DNA from: Polaribacter haliotis
Lineage (GTDB): Bacteria; Bacteroidota; Bacteroidia; Flavobacteriales; Flavobacteriaceae
DNA length: 64,000 nt
Reading direction: 5' to 3'
Assembly (NCBI RefSeq): GCF_014784055.1
Contig: NZ_CP061813.1
Location: 211,501-275,500, forward strand
In this document: positions 19,163 through 28,405 of the stretch, piece after piece
How the letters are laid out: each line of letters opens with the position of its first letter
Position numbering within the stretch: position 1 is the stretch's first letter
Translations under genes and position numbers: made by a program
Notes under the pieces: generated by a model
The model's input: only the letters and a program-made list of their open reading frames with translations
The model's database searches: none
What the model was told of the DNA's origin: nothing

Positions 19163-21931
19163 TTAGATGGTAATTAGAAAATCAAAAATGCTTTTACTTT
19201 TTGTAAGGTTAATTTTTTTTCGCAATCGATATCTATGCAATTCTACACCTCTTAAACTAATTCCCATTAAAGGAGCAATTTCTTTAGAAGTATGCCCAGT
19301 TTTAATGTATGCACAAAGTTTTAAATCTTTACTTGTTAGTTTAGGGTATTCTGAAACTAATTTTTTAAAGAAATCTTCATGTAATTCATTAAAACTGTCT
19401 TCAAACATTTTCCAATCTCTGTTGTTGCTGATAGATTCATTTGCTACTTTTAATAACTTTTTTGATATATATTGATCTGGGAATGTTTTCGATAATCTAT
19501 TTAGTTCATTTCTTAAAATAATAATAATTTCGTTCTTTTTTATAATTGAAGCTGTTATTGCTGCCAATACTCTTTTTTTACTATTTACTTCTTTTTTAAG
19601 ATTCTCTTTTTCAATTTTATGAATCTTCTTTTGTGTATCTCTTACAAGTTCTTTTTGAATTTTAATTTGTTTTTTTCTAAATTTTAAATTATTTACTTTT
19701 CTAAAAATAAAGTAAGAAGCTATTAATAATGAAAAGTATAAAAGTTTCATCCAAATAGACAAATACCAAGGAGGTAAAACTTCTAAAAATATTTTTCTTG
19801 ATTTCTGATTGTCATTAGTACTATCACTATTTTCATTTATTATATTGATGGTATAATTACCATATTTTAAATTTTGAAGCTTAATTTGCCCATTATCTAC
19901 AGTTCCATTAGAATTAATTCTCCCAGTAACAGAAAAAGAGTTCTTATTCTCATAAGAATTAGGTGTAAAAAAATCTAAAGAAATAATTTTTGCTTCTTTG
20001 TAAGGAATTTTTAAAATACTATCTTGAGTGGAAAAACTATTTTTTTGAGTATATATTCTCTCTATTTCTGGTATCTCTATTTCCTCTTTTTTGGTACTGT
20101 AATTTTTTAAATTGAATTGCGTAAAACCATCATTCAAATTAATTAATCTTAAAGAATCGTTTCTTATAATTATTTTTTCATAATTAATAAGTAGTCTTTC
20201 CTTTATTTGAGAAGAATTAATATAAGAAACTCTTTTATTGTCTTTATTTATGTATAAAACATCTTTGTTTTGGTCTATAAACCATAAACCATTTTTGTCA
20301 TTGCCAATAAAGTTTTTACCATTGAATTGTTGTAGTTCTTTAAACTCTTCTATACTATTATTTTCTTTAGAGTAAGTAAACCACTTCTTATTATTATAGA
20401 AGGCAATAGTATTATGAATTGTAAAAATTTTTGTTTTATAATCTTTAAAATTTTCATTTTCCCCAAACGATTCAATATTAGTAACAGCACTATAATCGTT
20501 ATTTAATTTAATTCTGAAAATTCCTTTATATGGGTGTGTTGCCCAGATTATCGAATCGGATTCAAATTCGATATTTTCAACAGGGAATGATATGTCTTTA
20601 ACAATTTGAGAACTCCAAATATTATTTTCTTTTTTTAAGAGATTTAGCCCAATATATGTGCCTTGAAGAAATGCATTTTTAATTTTTTTTGCCTTTTTGG
20701 AAGTATAAATACCTCCATTGTTAGAATTTCTGAAAACTAATTTTTCATCTTTAAATATAAATGTTCCAAAGTTATGTGAGCAAATTAAGTAATCATCAAC
20801 AATAAATAAATCCCATATATGCCCCTCTGTTTTTTTTACCAATTCTAACTTATTATCAACAAAAGTATAGAGACCAGTATTACTTGCTATATATAATTTA
20901 CTTTTAAGGTATGCCATATCATAAACAGTACCTATTGTGCCTGAAAAATCTTTATAGAATTTATTAGAATTTTTCACTTTAATTTTGGCAATACCATTAT
21001 CTAATGCCAACCAGATATTATTTTTTCTTACTTTTTGATTTAGAATTGTATTGTTTTGTAAGCCAGATTTTACATTTATTACCTCAATATTTTGGTCATT
21101 AATAGAGTAGAGTAGTGCTCCATTTTTTATAGTACCCAATAAAAGTTGATTACTATTTATAAAAGAAACTTTATTTAAAACAGATGTTTCTAATAGGTTA
21201 TTCAACTCTTTAGAGATGTTTGTTTTTTTATTAGAAGCATATATTACAGCTCCTTTATCTTCATCATATAAAAACAACTTATCGTTAATTGTAGCTAACT
21301 GATTTATTTTTTTATAATCATCAGATAATTTATGTGGTATTAGCTTATTTCCTTTTAATTCTCTTAATCCTTTTTGCAAGCTCGTAACAATTAGTTTGCC
21401 TTTGTATACAACAGAGTTTAAAATGTTTTCACTATCATTAATTGTAATTATTTTTTCTCCATCATAAATGTACAAACCACTAAATGACCAAAAAATAATA
21501 TTGTTTTTATAATTTATAATTTGCCAAAATTCATCATTTGCAAATTGATGATTTTTATCAAAAAGAGGAATTAAAGAAGTGTACTTGTAATCGCCAAATT
21601 CATCTTTTTTCCAAAATCCAAATTCTTCATAAGAACCAGTATATATTCTATCATTAGAACATAGAACAGATCTAATAATAGTTTTATTGGGCAGTTGATA
21701 AAGTTTCCAGATTTGCCCATTGTATTTTAAAAGACCTTTGTTATTTGCTGCAAAAATTACACCTTTATCGTTTATGTCTATTCCCCAATTTTGATTCTCT
21801 GCATTGTATTGGTTAATAGAATAATTAGTTACATCTGAATGTAACGTTTGTGCTACTGTACAAAAGCTTAAAAAAAGAAGTAAAATAAAAAAAATATTTT
21901 TCTGGGAGATTAATAGAAGGTATCTATGCAT
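19163..21931 (-). CDS. Membrane-anchored sensor-regulator (beta-propeller, Y_Y_Y, LuxR HTH)
   Basis: A 922-residue regulator. A signal-anchor (about 9-27) is followed by a long periplasmic region of two-component-type propeller repeats such as GLLKYNGQIWKLY and GLYTFVDNKLELV. A triple-tyrosine (Y_Y_Y) domain follows at about 665-735. Next come one transmembrane helix (about 740-760), a lysine-rich coiled coil, and a C-terminal LuxR-type helix-turn-helix (LTSKDLKLCAYIKTGHTSKE, about 860-915). No histidine kinase or receiver domain is present, unlike hybrid two-component PUL regulators. This is a one-component form that senses periplasmic oligosaccharide and binds DNA from the membrane. It lies between the two PUL transcripts, insulated by terminators on both sides. 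It is the obvious candidate to bind the TGATGT operators at 19109 and 34369. Regulation of its own gene is not visible. Confidence 0.8.
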   Translation of the reverse strand: MHRYLLLISQKNIFFILLLFLSFCTVAQTLHSDVTNYSINQYNAENQNWGIDINDKGVIFAANNKGLLKYNGQIWKLYQLPNKTIIRSVLCSNDRIYTGSYEEFGFWKKDEFGDYKYTSLIPLFDKNHQFANDEFWQIINYKNNIIFWSFSGLYIYDGEKIITINDSENILNSVVYKGKLIVTSLQKGLRELKGNKLIPHKLSDDYKKINQLATINDKLFLYDEDKGAVIYASNKKTNISKELNNLLETSVLNKVSFINSNQLLLGTIKNGALLYSINDQNIEVINVKSGLQNNTILNQKVRKNNIWLALDNGIAKIKVKNSNKFYKDFSGTIGTVYDMAYLKSKLYIASNTGLYTFVDNKLELVKKTEGHIWDLFIVDDYLICSHNFGTFIFKDEKLVFRNSNNGGIYTSKKAKKIKNAFLQGTYIGLNLLKKENNIWSSQIVKDISFPVENIEFESDSIIWATHPYKGIFRIKLNNDYSAVTNIESFGENENFKDYKTKIFTIHNTIAFYNNKKWFTYSKENNSIEEFKELQQFNGKNFIGNDKNGLWFIDQNKDVLYINKDNKRVSYINSSQIKERLLINYEKIIIRNDSLRLINLNDGFTQFNLKNYSTKKEEIEIPEIERIYTQKNSFSTQDSILKIPYKEAKIISLDFFTPNSYENKNSFSVTGRINSNGTVDNGQIKLQNLKYGNYTINIINENSDSTNDNQKSRKIFLEVLPPWYLSIWMKLLYFSLLIASYFIFRKVNNLKFRKKQIKIQKELVRDTQKKIHKIEKENLKKEVNSKKRVLAAITASIIKKNEIIIILRNELNRLSKTFPDQYISKKLLKVANESISNNRDWKMFEDSFNELHEDFFKKLVSEYPKLTSKDLKLCAYIKTGHTSKEIAPLMGISLRGVELHRYRLRKKINLTKSKSIFDFLITI

Positions 21932-21989
21932 ATAAAAATTAAGAAATTTATTGTTGAAAGTTATAAATATATAGTTTTTTTTAAAATAA

Positions 21990-22014
21990 AACGCCTCGAT
22001 AAAATCGAGGCGTT
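21990..22014 (-). terminator. Strong intrinsic terminator of the susC operon
   Basis: Perfect 10-bp arms aacgcctcga and tcgaggcgtt around taaaa are unusually GC-rich for this genome. On the minus strand TTTTATTTT follows. It lies 22 bp after the stop of the 59-codon gene and separates the susC-to-small-protein operon from the regulator. Confidence 0.9.
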
Positions 22015-22036
22015 CAAGTAATTAAATATTATTTTA

Positions 22037-22216
22037 TTAAAACCCTGTGCCAGGAGCTTCGGGGCTTGCAGCTTGTGCTTTTTGTGGGTTTAAAATTAGA
22101 TACGTTCCTAAAGCTGTTAAAGCAGCATATTTACCATAATTTCCTATTTTTTTAATAGCATCTTTACGAGTAATTTCTTGAGCTGTATCTTGTGTAAGTT
22201 CTGTTTGTTTTTTCAT
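22037..22216 (-). CDS. 59-residue twin-part small protein of the PUL
   Basis: A short open frame on the minus strand: ATG at 22214-22216, TAA at 22037-22039. The product starts MKKQTELTQDTAQEITRKDA, continues IKKIGNYGKYAALTALGTYL, and ends ILNPQKAQAASPEAPGTGF. It has a charged N-terminus with an RKDAIKK segment, a hydrophobic helix, an AQA-type signal-peptidase site, and then a 13-residue mature tail (SPEAPGTGF end). It lies 27 bp after the 842-residue gene and 22 bp before a strong terminator, so it is the last gene of the susC operon. Short proteins of this make-up occur in other flavobacteria as I recall, but no function is established. It could be a secreted peptide or a membrane-inserted helper. 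Confidence 0.75.
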   Translation of the reverse strand: MKKQTELTQDTAQEITRKDAIKKIGNYGKYAALTALGTYLILNPQKAQAASPEAPGTGF

Positions 22217-22243
22217 GATATATTGTCTTTTAATTCTCGTTAA

Positions 22244-24772
22244 TTATTCTAAAATAATTTTTTTGTTTAACTGACCAGCTTCTGTAAATAACTGAACAAT
22301 ATAAATTCCATTTGCTGTTTTTGGTAAAGTAATGTCTTTTACTCCATTAGATTCAAATGAAGAATTCATTATTTGTTTCCCAAGAATATTAAACAGTTTA
22401 ATACTTGTATTTCCTTTTGGTAAACCAACGATTCTTAAATTACTTGCATCAGATTTATAGATGCTTATACTTTCTAAAGTTACATTAGCAACACTTAACG
22501 CACTTTGAGTTGTATGAACATAAAACCTACCAATTCCGTTTAAATTATTAGATAAAGTAACTTTGTAATTGCTATTATCTTCATCTAAACGTGTAAATGT
22601 ATTAGTAATTCTGTCTTCTAAAAACACTTTAATATTAGAAGGTAAGCTTAATGCTTTAACGGAAAAAGTAATTTCTTTTCCAGCTTCTGCTTTAATTCCT
22701 ACAGGAATTATATTAGATTCTAAATTAGTATTAGGTAAAGCTTGAATTTGATAATTTTTGCCTAGATTATTTTCTAATAATTGTGTAAATACATCAAATT
22801 TATTTTTAGCACCCCCAAAAGTTTCGCCATCAAAACCATTATCAAAACCTTTAGTAGCTAAAGCATTGTAGTATATTTTTGCATACCTGTTAAGAGTTCC
22901 ATCTGTAATATTCAATTCAACTTTTGGTTTAGGTTCAGATCTTAAAAATATACCTGTACTTTCATGACTTTGTATACTTTTTTCAAAAGTTACATCTCCA
23001 GTAGCAGAGCTGCTTACAAAAAATCCTTGCCCTGGAGCTAATTTAAAAGCATCACCAGAAACTTTAGCATCATAATTTTTTGTTGAAGAATTCCAAACCC
23101 AAATTGTTTTGCTTGTAAGTTTATCTGAATTTGCAGTTAAATTCAAAAAAGAACCACTATTTATATAAGAAGTAAAAGGGTTGCTCAATAAATTGAAGGG
23201 CGTACCAGCGCCAACAGTAATTCCTTTATCGACTCCAACAGTATTAACTGTTCCTGTAAATGATACATCTGAAGACATAGTAGTTTTCATTGTATAACCA
23301 GTTGCTGTTGCAAAAGTTCCACTATTACTATCATTATTTTCTAAATAAGACCAATTACCTGATGCTAGAGCATTATTATACGTTGCAATACCTCTTTTTG
23401 TTCCAGAAGTTGCAATAATATTTGTATTTGCGTACGAGTTATTATAGGCTTGTCCGTTTACTGGAGAACCTACCAAATGCCAACCTGCTAATTTATCTGC
23501 AGCAGCATCACCAGTTAATGCAGGCGTTATAAGATTTCTTTTATAAGTTACTTCTCCTGTAGCAATACCGTTTACAATTAAAGAACTTCCACTAGCAATT
23601 GTTAGTACATTGTTAGTTGTTATGTTACCTGTTACTGCTCCAGTAGAAGTAAATTCACCAATAATTGGGTCGTTTGCTACATCGGGAATTACTACTTCAG
23701 ATGTTGCTGATGGTACACCTCCATTCCAGTTTCCTGGAGAAGACCAATCTGTACTCGCAGTTCCTGTCCAAGTGGTTTTGTTAGTCCAAATAATATCATC
23801 TAAATAATAAATGTCTGAAGGTGTTCCGCTAGTTACAGCTGCGTTTACAAATAAAACTATTTTTGTATTTCCATCGCCTCCACTTGCGTTGTTTGCATAT
23901 GCACTAAAATCAAAAGTAAATTCTATCCAAGAATTAACAGGCCCATTATCTATACTGAAAGGAGAAAATATTTCTCTTGCAGTTGATCCACCTTCTAATT
24001 TTGCCAAAATTTGAATAGATGTAGGAGTATATAATTTAATTTTTAAAATATTATTTGTAGCTAAATTTATAGCAGAACCATAGTCGAAAATTAAACCATC
24101 AAAACCATTAGTACCATCATCTTTATATTTACCAATAGAAGCAGTAGTATTAATACCAGATGAAACATGGTTAGATACTATGGTTAACTTGTTGTTAGGG
24201 AAACCTCCTTGAGAAGGCTTCGTACTTTCAAAATCTGTTACAATTGGGTCTGTACTTGTAGTAGCTGCTTCCCATCTAATATCATCTAAATAATAAATGT
24301 CAGTAGCAGTTCCATCAGTTTTATTAAAGTTAAAAAAGAAAACTATTTTTTGATGATCTTCTGCACTTTGACTGCTTAAATCTACGGTATATTCTACCCA
24401 AGAACCAGTTACATCAATTGTTATAGGTGTTTCTAAAGGTGTTGAAGTTGCTCCACCTTCTAATTTTACTACTAATGGAACTAATTTTGTAGAATATATT
24501 TTAAATTTTAAGATATTATTTGTTGAAAAATCGATGGCAGCTCCTTTATCAAAAGTTAAATTATCAAAAGCTGCTGTACCATCATCTGTGTATTGACCAA
24601 CATTTGCACTGGTATTAATATCTTCAGAAAATGGGTTTATTACAGAAGTTAATGCTCCAAAAGATGTGTAAGAAGGAGGTGAGCATTCAAAATTTGTAAT
24701 AACTGGGTCTGCACATTGTGCGTTAAAAGCACTGTAAGAAATAAGTGCTAATAGAAGTACTATTTTTTTCAT
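22244..24772 (-). CDS. T9SS-secreted protein with two glycan-binding modules
   Basis: An 842-residue secreted protein with a signal peptide ending at AFNAQC (residue 20). It carries two of the shared modules (about 22-170 and 178-328), each with KLEGG and DIYYLDDI motifs. A region opening WTGTASTDWSSPGNWNGGVP follows (about 332-520), a pattern common in large T9SS cargo. A beta-rich stretch and a type A sorting domain end the protein (about 765-842, LPKTANGIYIVQLFTEAGQ). No catalytic motif was found. It sits between the GH3 and small-protein genes in the susC operon. The likely role is capture of glucan at the cell surface or in released form. Assignment of modules rests on internal similarity to the proteins at 16202-18172 and 18179-18976. 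Confidence 0.75.
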   Translation of the reverse strand: MKKIVLLLALISYSAFNAQCADPVITNFECSPPSYTSFGALTSVINPFSEDINTSANVGQYTDDGTAAFDNLTFDKGAAIDFSTNNILKFKIYSTKLVPLVVKLEGGATSTPLETPITIDVTGSWVEYTVDLSSQSAEDHQKIVFFFNFNKTDGTATDIYYLDDIRWEAATTSTDPIVTDFESTKPSQGGFPNNKLTIVSNHVSSGINTTASIGKYKDDGTNGFDGLIFDYGSAINLATNNILKIKLYTPTSIQILAKLEGGSTAREIFSPFSIDNGPVNSWIEFTFDFSAYANNASGGDGNTKIVLFVNAAVTSGTPSDIYYLDDIIWTNKTTWTGTASTDWSSPGNWNGGVPSATSEVVIPDVANDPIIGEFTSTGAVTGNITTNNVLTIASGSSLIVNGIATGEVTYKRNLITPALTGDAAADKLAGWHLVGSPVNGQAYNNSYANTNIIATSGTKRGIATYNNALASGNWSYLENNDSNSGTFATATGYTMKTTMSSDVSFTGTVNTVGVDKGITVGAGTPFNLLSNPFTSYINSGSFLNLTANSDKLTSKTIWVWNSSTKNYDAKVSGDAFKLAPGQGFFVSSSATGDVTFEKSIQSHESTGIFLRSEPKPKVELNITDGTLNRYAKIYYNALATKGFDNGFDGETFGGAKNKFDVFTQLLENNLGKNYQIQALPNTNLESNIIPVGIKAEAGKEITFSVKALSLPSNIKVFLEDRITNTFTRLDEDNSNYKVTLSNNLNGIGRFYVHTTQSALSVANVTLESISIYKSDASNLRIVGLPKGNTSIKLFNILGKQIMNSSFESNGVKDITLPKTANGIYIVQLFTEAGQLNKKIILE

Positions 24773-24807
24773 AAGTATCTAATTTAATGGTTAATATTCG
24801 AGTTTAA

Positions 24808-27000
24808 TTATTTAAAAAAAAATGTATTTGTAAATTGATGATCAGAATTTCCTGCAATAAAAAGTTGAAATTCACCCTCTTCACAAACAAAAGCTTGTTC
24901 TTGATTGTAAAATTTTAGAAGCTCTGCTGTTATTTCAAATTGAACCGTTTTTGCTTCCCCCTTTTTTAAAGTTATTTTTTTAAAACCCTTCAGTTCTTTT
25001 ATAGGTCTTGTAATACTACCAATTACATCTTTTATATAAAGTTGCACTATTTCTTCTCCATCATAATCACCAGTGTTAGTAATTGTTACAGATGCTTTTA
25101 TAGATGAATTAGAAAAAAGAGTATTGGAGTCTAATGTTACTTTGCTATATGTGAATTCTGTGTAACTTAATCCATAGCCAAAAGGGTATAAGGGGCTGTT
25201 TGCTACATCTAAATATTTAGAGGTATATCTTGGGTCTGCATTTGGAACATTGGTGGGTCTACCAGTATTTTTTTGATTGTAAAAAAGAGGAACTTGACCA
25301 ACATTTCTTGGAAAAGTAACGGTTAATTTTCCTGAAGGATTGTAAGCACCATAAAGTACTTCTGTTATTGCAGTAGCGCAGTTTGTACCTAAAAACCAAG
25401 TTTCTAAAATGGCGTCTACAGTTTTATCTTCCCAAGAAAGATCTAATGGTCTTCCATTCATTAGAACTAATATTATAGGTTTTCTTGTTTTTTTTATTTC
25501 AGCAATTAATTCTTGCTGTAAGCCTGGTAGTTTTATGTTGGTTCTACAAGCAGCTTCTCCGCTCATATTTTCAGTTTCTCCCATAACCATTACTACCACA
25601 TCAGATTTTTCTGCGATAGTAATTGCATTTTGAAAACCTTCTCTGTTTTCCTCTAAAACCTCACATCCTTTTGCATATTTAAAGTCGATGTTTTTATTTT
25701 CGAGCTCTTCTTTTATACTGATGATGTTTTTATTTTCTCGACCAAATGCTGCCCAGGTACCTAAAATATGATGTGTGTCATTTGCAAGAGGGCCAATAAG
25801 TGCTATTTTAGAAGTTTTTTTTAATGGTAAAACCCTGTCCTTATTTTTTAATAATACAACAGATTTTTTTGCAGCTTCAGTAGCCGATTTTAGATGTTCT
25901 TCACATAAAATGAGTTGTTTTTCTTTGTTTTCGTCACAAAATCTATATGGATCATCAAATAAACCCAATTTAAATTTCATTCTTAAAATACTCTTAACAG
26001 CTTCATTTAATCGCTCTTCATCTAACTTTTCTTCGTTTAAATATTCTTTTAGATGATTTTTATAAGCGCCACTTTGCATGTCCATATCTGAACCTGCATT
26101 TATTGCTATTTCTCCAGCATGCTTTAAGTTTTCTGCATAACCATGAGCAATCATTTCTGTAATAGAGGTGTAATCTGTTACTACAAAACCTTTAAAGTTC
26201 CATTCTTTTCTTAAAATTGTATCTAACAAATATTTATTTCCTGTTGCTGGTACTCCATTTAATTCGTTAAAAGCTGTCATAAAAGTTGCAACACCTTCAT
26301 CTAATGCAGCTTTAAAAGGGGGTAAATGTGTGTTTCTTAATTCAATATCAGACATATCTACAGTATGATAGTCTCTACCAGCTTGTGCTGCACCATAACC
26401 AGCAAAATGTTTTGCGCACGCTAAAATATTATTGGTTGACTCTAAATCTCCTTGAAAACCTCTAACTCTTGCTTTTGCTATAAGGCTTCCTAAATAGACA
26501 TCTTCTCCAGCTCCTTCTGCAATTCTGCCCCATCTTGCATCTCTAGATATATCAACCATAGGAGCAAAAGTCCAATGTAGACCTGCTGCTGAAGATTCTG
26601 TAGCTGCTATTTGTGCAGTTTCTTCCATTAAATCTAAATCCCAACTACAAGATTCTGCTAACGGAATTGGAAAGATAGTTTTGTAACCATGAATTACATC
26701 AAAACCAAAAAGTAATGGAATTTGTAATCTAGAGTTTTCTACGGCTAATTTTTGAATCTTTCTAACGTAATAAACTCCTGAAGCATTTAGTACAGCTCCA
26801 ACTTCTCCTTTTTTAATATATTCTAAATAATTTGCATCTAAAACAGGTCCTGTAACATCCATTTCACTAGCATACATAACTGTTTGCCCTATTTTTTCAT
26901 CTAAAGTCATTTCAGACATTAGTTGTTTTACTTTTTCTTCTATGTTAGAATTGATAAAAGTAGGAGAGGTGGATTCTGTTTTTTTGCTGATTTTAGTCAT
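24808..27000 (-). CDS. GH3 beta-glucosidase, probably cytoplasmic
   Basis: A 730-residue GH3 enzyme of three domains: TIM barrel, alpha/beta sandwich and C-terminal fibronectin III-like domain. The barrel shows AKHFAGYG (about 196-203) and the nucleophile D276 in GFVVTDYTS. The second domain carries MGETENMSGEAA, where the acid/base glutamate of the family lies. No signal peptide precedes MTKISKK, and the upstream stop is too close for a longer start. It should therefore act in the cytoplasm, unlike most PUL GH3 enzymes. This matches the cytoplasmic phosphorylase and the importer: the pair would finish off sophorose and short oligosaccharides. A GH3 beside a GH144 gene is a known pairing in Bacteroidota beta-1,2-glucan loci. 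The gene lies 15 bp after the second GH144-like gene. Confidence 0.85.
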   Translation of the reverse strand: MTKISKKTESTSPTFINSNIEEKVKQLMSEMTLDEKIGQTVMYASEMDVTGPVLDANYLEYIKKGEVGAVLNASGVYYVRKIQKLAVENSRLQIPLLFGFDVIHGYKTIFPIPLAESCSWDLDLMEETAQIAATESSAAGLHWTFAPMVDISRDARWGRIAEGAGEDVYLGSLIAKARVRGFQGDLESTNNILACAKHFAGYGAAQAGRDYHTVDMSDIELRNTHLPPFKAALDEGVATFMTAFNELNGVPATGNKYLLDTILRKEWNFKGFVVTDYTSITEMIAHGYAENLKHAGEIAINAGSDMDMQSGAYKNHLKEYLNEEKLDEERLNEAVKSILRMKFKLGLFDDPYRFCDENKEKQLILCEEHLKSATEAAKKSVVLLKNKDRVLPLKKTSKIALIGPLANDTHHILGTWAAFGRENKNIISIKEELENKNIDFKYAKGCEVLEENREGFQNAITIAEKSDVVVMVMGETENMSGEAACRTNIKLPGLQQELIAEIKKTRKPIILVLMNGRPLDLSWEDKTVDAILETWFLGTNCATAITEVLYGAYNPSGKLTVTFPRNVGQVPLFYNQKNTGRPTNVPNADPRYTSKYLDVANSPLYPFGYGLSYTEFTYSKVTLDSNTLFSNSSIKASVTITNTGDYDGEEIVQLYIKDVIGSITRPIKELKGFKKITLKKGEAKTVQFEITAELLKFYNQEQAFVCEEGEFQLFIAGNSDHQFTNTFFFK

Positions 27001-27015
27001 TAGAATAAAATGATT

Positions 27016-28371
27016 TTAAATTTTCGGGCTTGAAAAACCTAACTTTTTTAATCCAGATTTTACATCTGTGTCACTCATAAATAAATTCCAAAGTTGTTGT
27101 GTTCTGTAATTTTCTATCATTGCCACAATTGGTCCTTGATCAATGGCCAAATATCCTTTAGAAAACCAATTTTGTTGTTCTGAAAAAGCATCATAAAAAC
27201 CATATTTACCCCAAATTTTATCATTTAAATTGTAATAAAAATGTTCTAAAGCCTTTCTTGATTCGTTTGGTGTGTATGGAAAAGAAGATAAAGCTGCAGT
27301 TGGTGTAATTACGCCTAAATCATTTGTTGGGCTATGTGCAGAATATCCATTGTAATTATCACTGGCTGTTAACCCCCAAGAGTTTTCACTATATCCCTTA
27401 AAGTTTTTAGGATTCTCTTTACAATATTCATAATTGATTAATGAATGAGTTTTATTTTGCTCGAAATAATTATCACAGAAATCATCTTTTAAATTTCTCG
27501 GGTCTAAACCTAAAAAAGAATATTGAGATAGAAATAGTGGGCCTCCAAAATCTTCTCCTAAAGGCAAATTATAGTCATAAAAAGATTTTCCGTTTTTCAT
27601 GTTTCCGTTTCTTGCCCAACCATTTGTATAGGTTTCTTTGTCTATGGAATGAGTTGGGGATGCAGCTGCTAACACGTAGACAATTAATGCTTCATTCCAT
27701 CCACTCACAGGTAGGTTCGCTTTAAAGCCATTTTTTACAGACCAATGCCAAGAAATACTTTTTTTACCTTGTGTATACCAGTTCCATTCTACAGCTTCCC
27801 AAATAGCAGTAATTCTATTTCTAATTTGGTTTTCAGTTGTATTTTCTTCTGAAAAATATTGTCTGTTAATAAGAAGCCCTTGCAATAAAAGTGCGGTTTC
27901 CACAATGTCTCCACCATCATCTAAATCACTAAAAGGACGTGTTTTATTAGAGTCTGCAAAATACCAGTGAGAAAATGCGCCATGATATTTTTCTGACTTT
28001 TCTAAAAATGTTAAGATTTTCTCTAATCTATTTATAGCTTCTTTTCTTGTTATCCAACCTCTTGTAACTGCAGTAGGAAAAGAAGCAATACCTAAACCAG
28101 TACCACCAGTTGTAACTATGTTTTTAGACTCTCCATCAAAAGCATCTTCATGAGATCTTTCTCTTGCAAGACCACTTTTTTCTTCTGCAAAATCCCAGAA
28201 ATAATTAAACGTTTTCTTTTGAACAGTATCTAATAAGTTTTCAAAAGAAATTTTTTGACTAACAGCACTTTTTTTCTCGTTTTGTTTGCAACTACTTACA
28301 GATAATATTATTCCGATAAATACGATTATAATATTCAATTTTGAAAAAAAGAAAGTCTTACTTAAAATCAT
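27016..28371 (-). CDS. GH144-like beta-1,2-glucanase lipoprotein (copy B)
   Basis: A 451-residue lipoprotein (lipobox LSVSSC, Cys28) with the glucoamylase-like domain PF10091 that defines GH144. The acidic residues expected from the Chitinophaga pinensis endo-beta-1,2-glucanase appear at the same spacing. They are D151, D155 and E158 in DDGGDIVE, and E227 in GWNEALIVYVLA, 69 residues later. Other family motifs are FNYFWDFAEEKSGLARERS, YHGAFSHWYF and GVITPTAALSSFPYTP. It is a tandem paralogue of the preceding gene at 28406-29770. The enzyme should be periplasmic or surface-anchored. It would cut beta-1,2-glucan or release sophorose from oligosaccharides, since both endo- and exo-acting members are known. 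Family assignment is firm, and endo versus exo mode cannot be read from sequence. Confidence 0.85.
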   Translation of the reverse strand: MILSKTFFFSKLNIIIVFIGIILSVSSCKQNEKKSAVSQKISFENLLDTVQKKTFNYFWDFAEEKSGLARERSHEDAFDGESKNIVTTGGTGLGIASFPTAVTRGWITRKEAINRLEKILTFLEKSEKYHGAFSHWYFADSNKTRPFSDLDDGGDIVETALLLQGLLINRQYFSEENTTENQIRNRITAIWEAVEWNWYTQGKKSISWHWSVKNGFKANLPVSGWNEALIVYVLAAASPTHSIDKETYTNGWARNGNMKNGKSFYDYNLPLGEDFGGPLFLSQYSFLGLDPRNLKDDFCDNYFEQNKTHSLINYEYCKENPKNFKGYSENSWGLTASDNYNGYSAHSPTNDLGVITPTAALSSFPYTPNESRKALEHFYYNLNDKIWGKYGFYDAFSEQQNWFSKGYLAIDQGPIVAMIENYRTQQLWNLFMSDTDVKSGLKKLGFSSPKI

Positions 28372-28405
28372 ATTTTACGTTTTAAAATTTAAATGATGAT
28401 TAATA

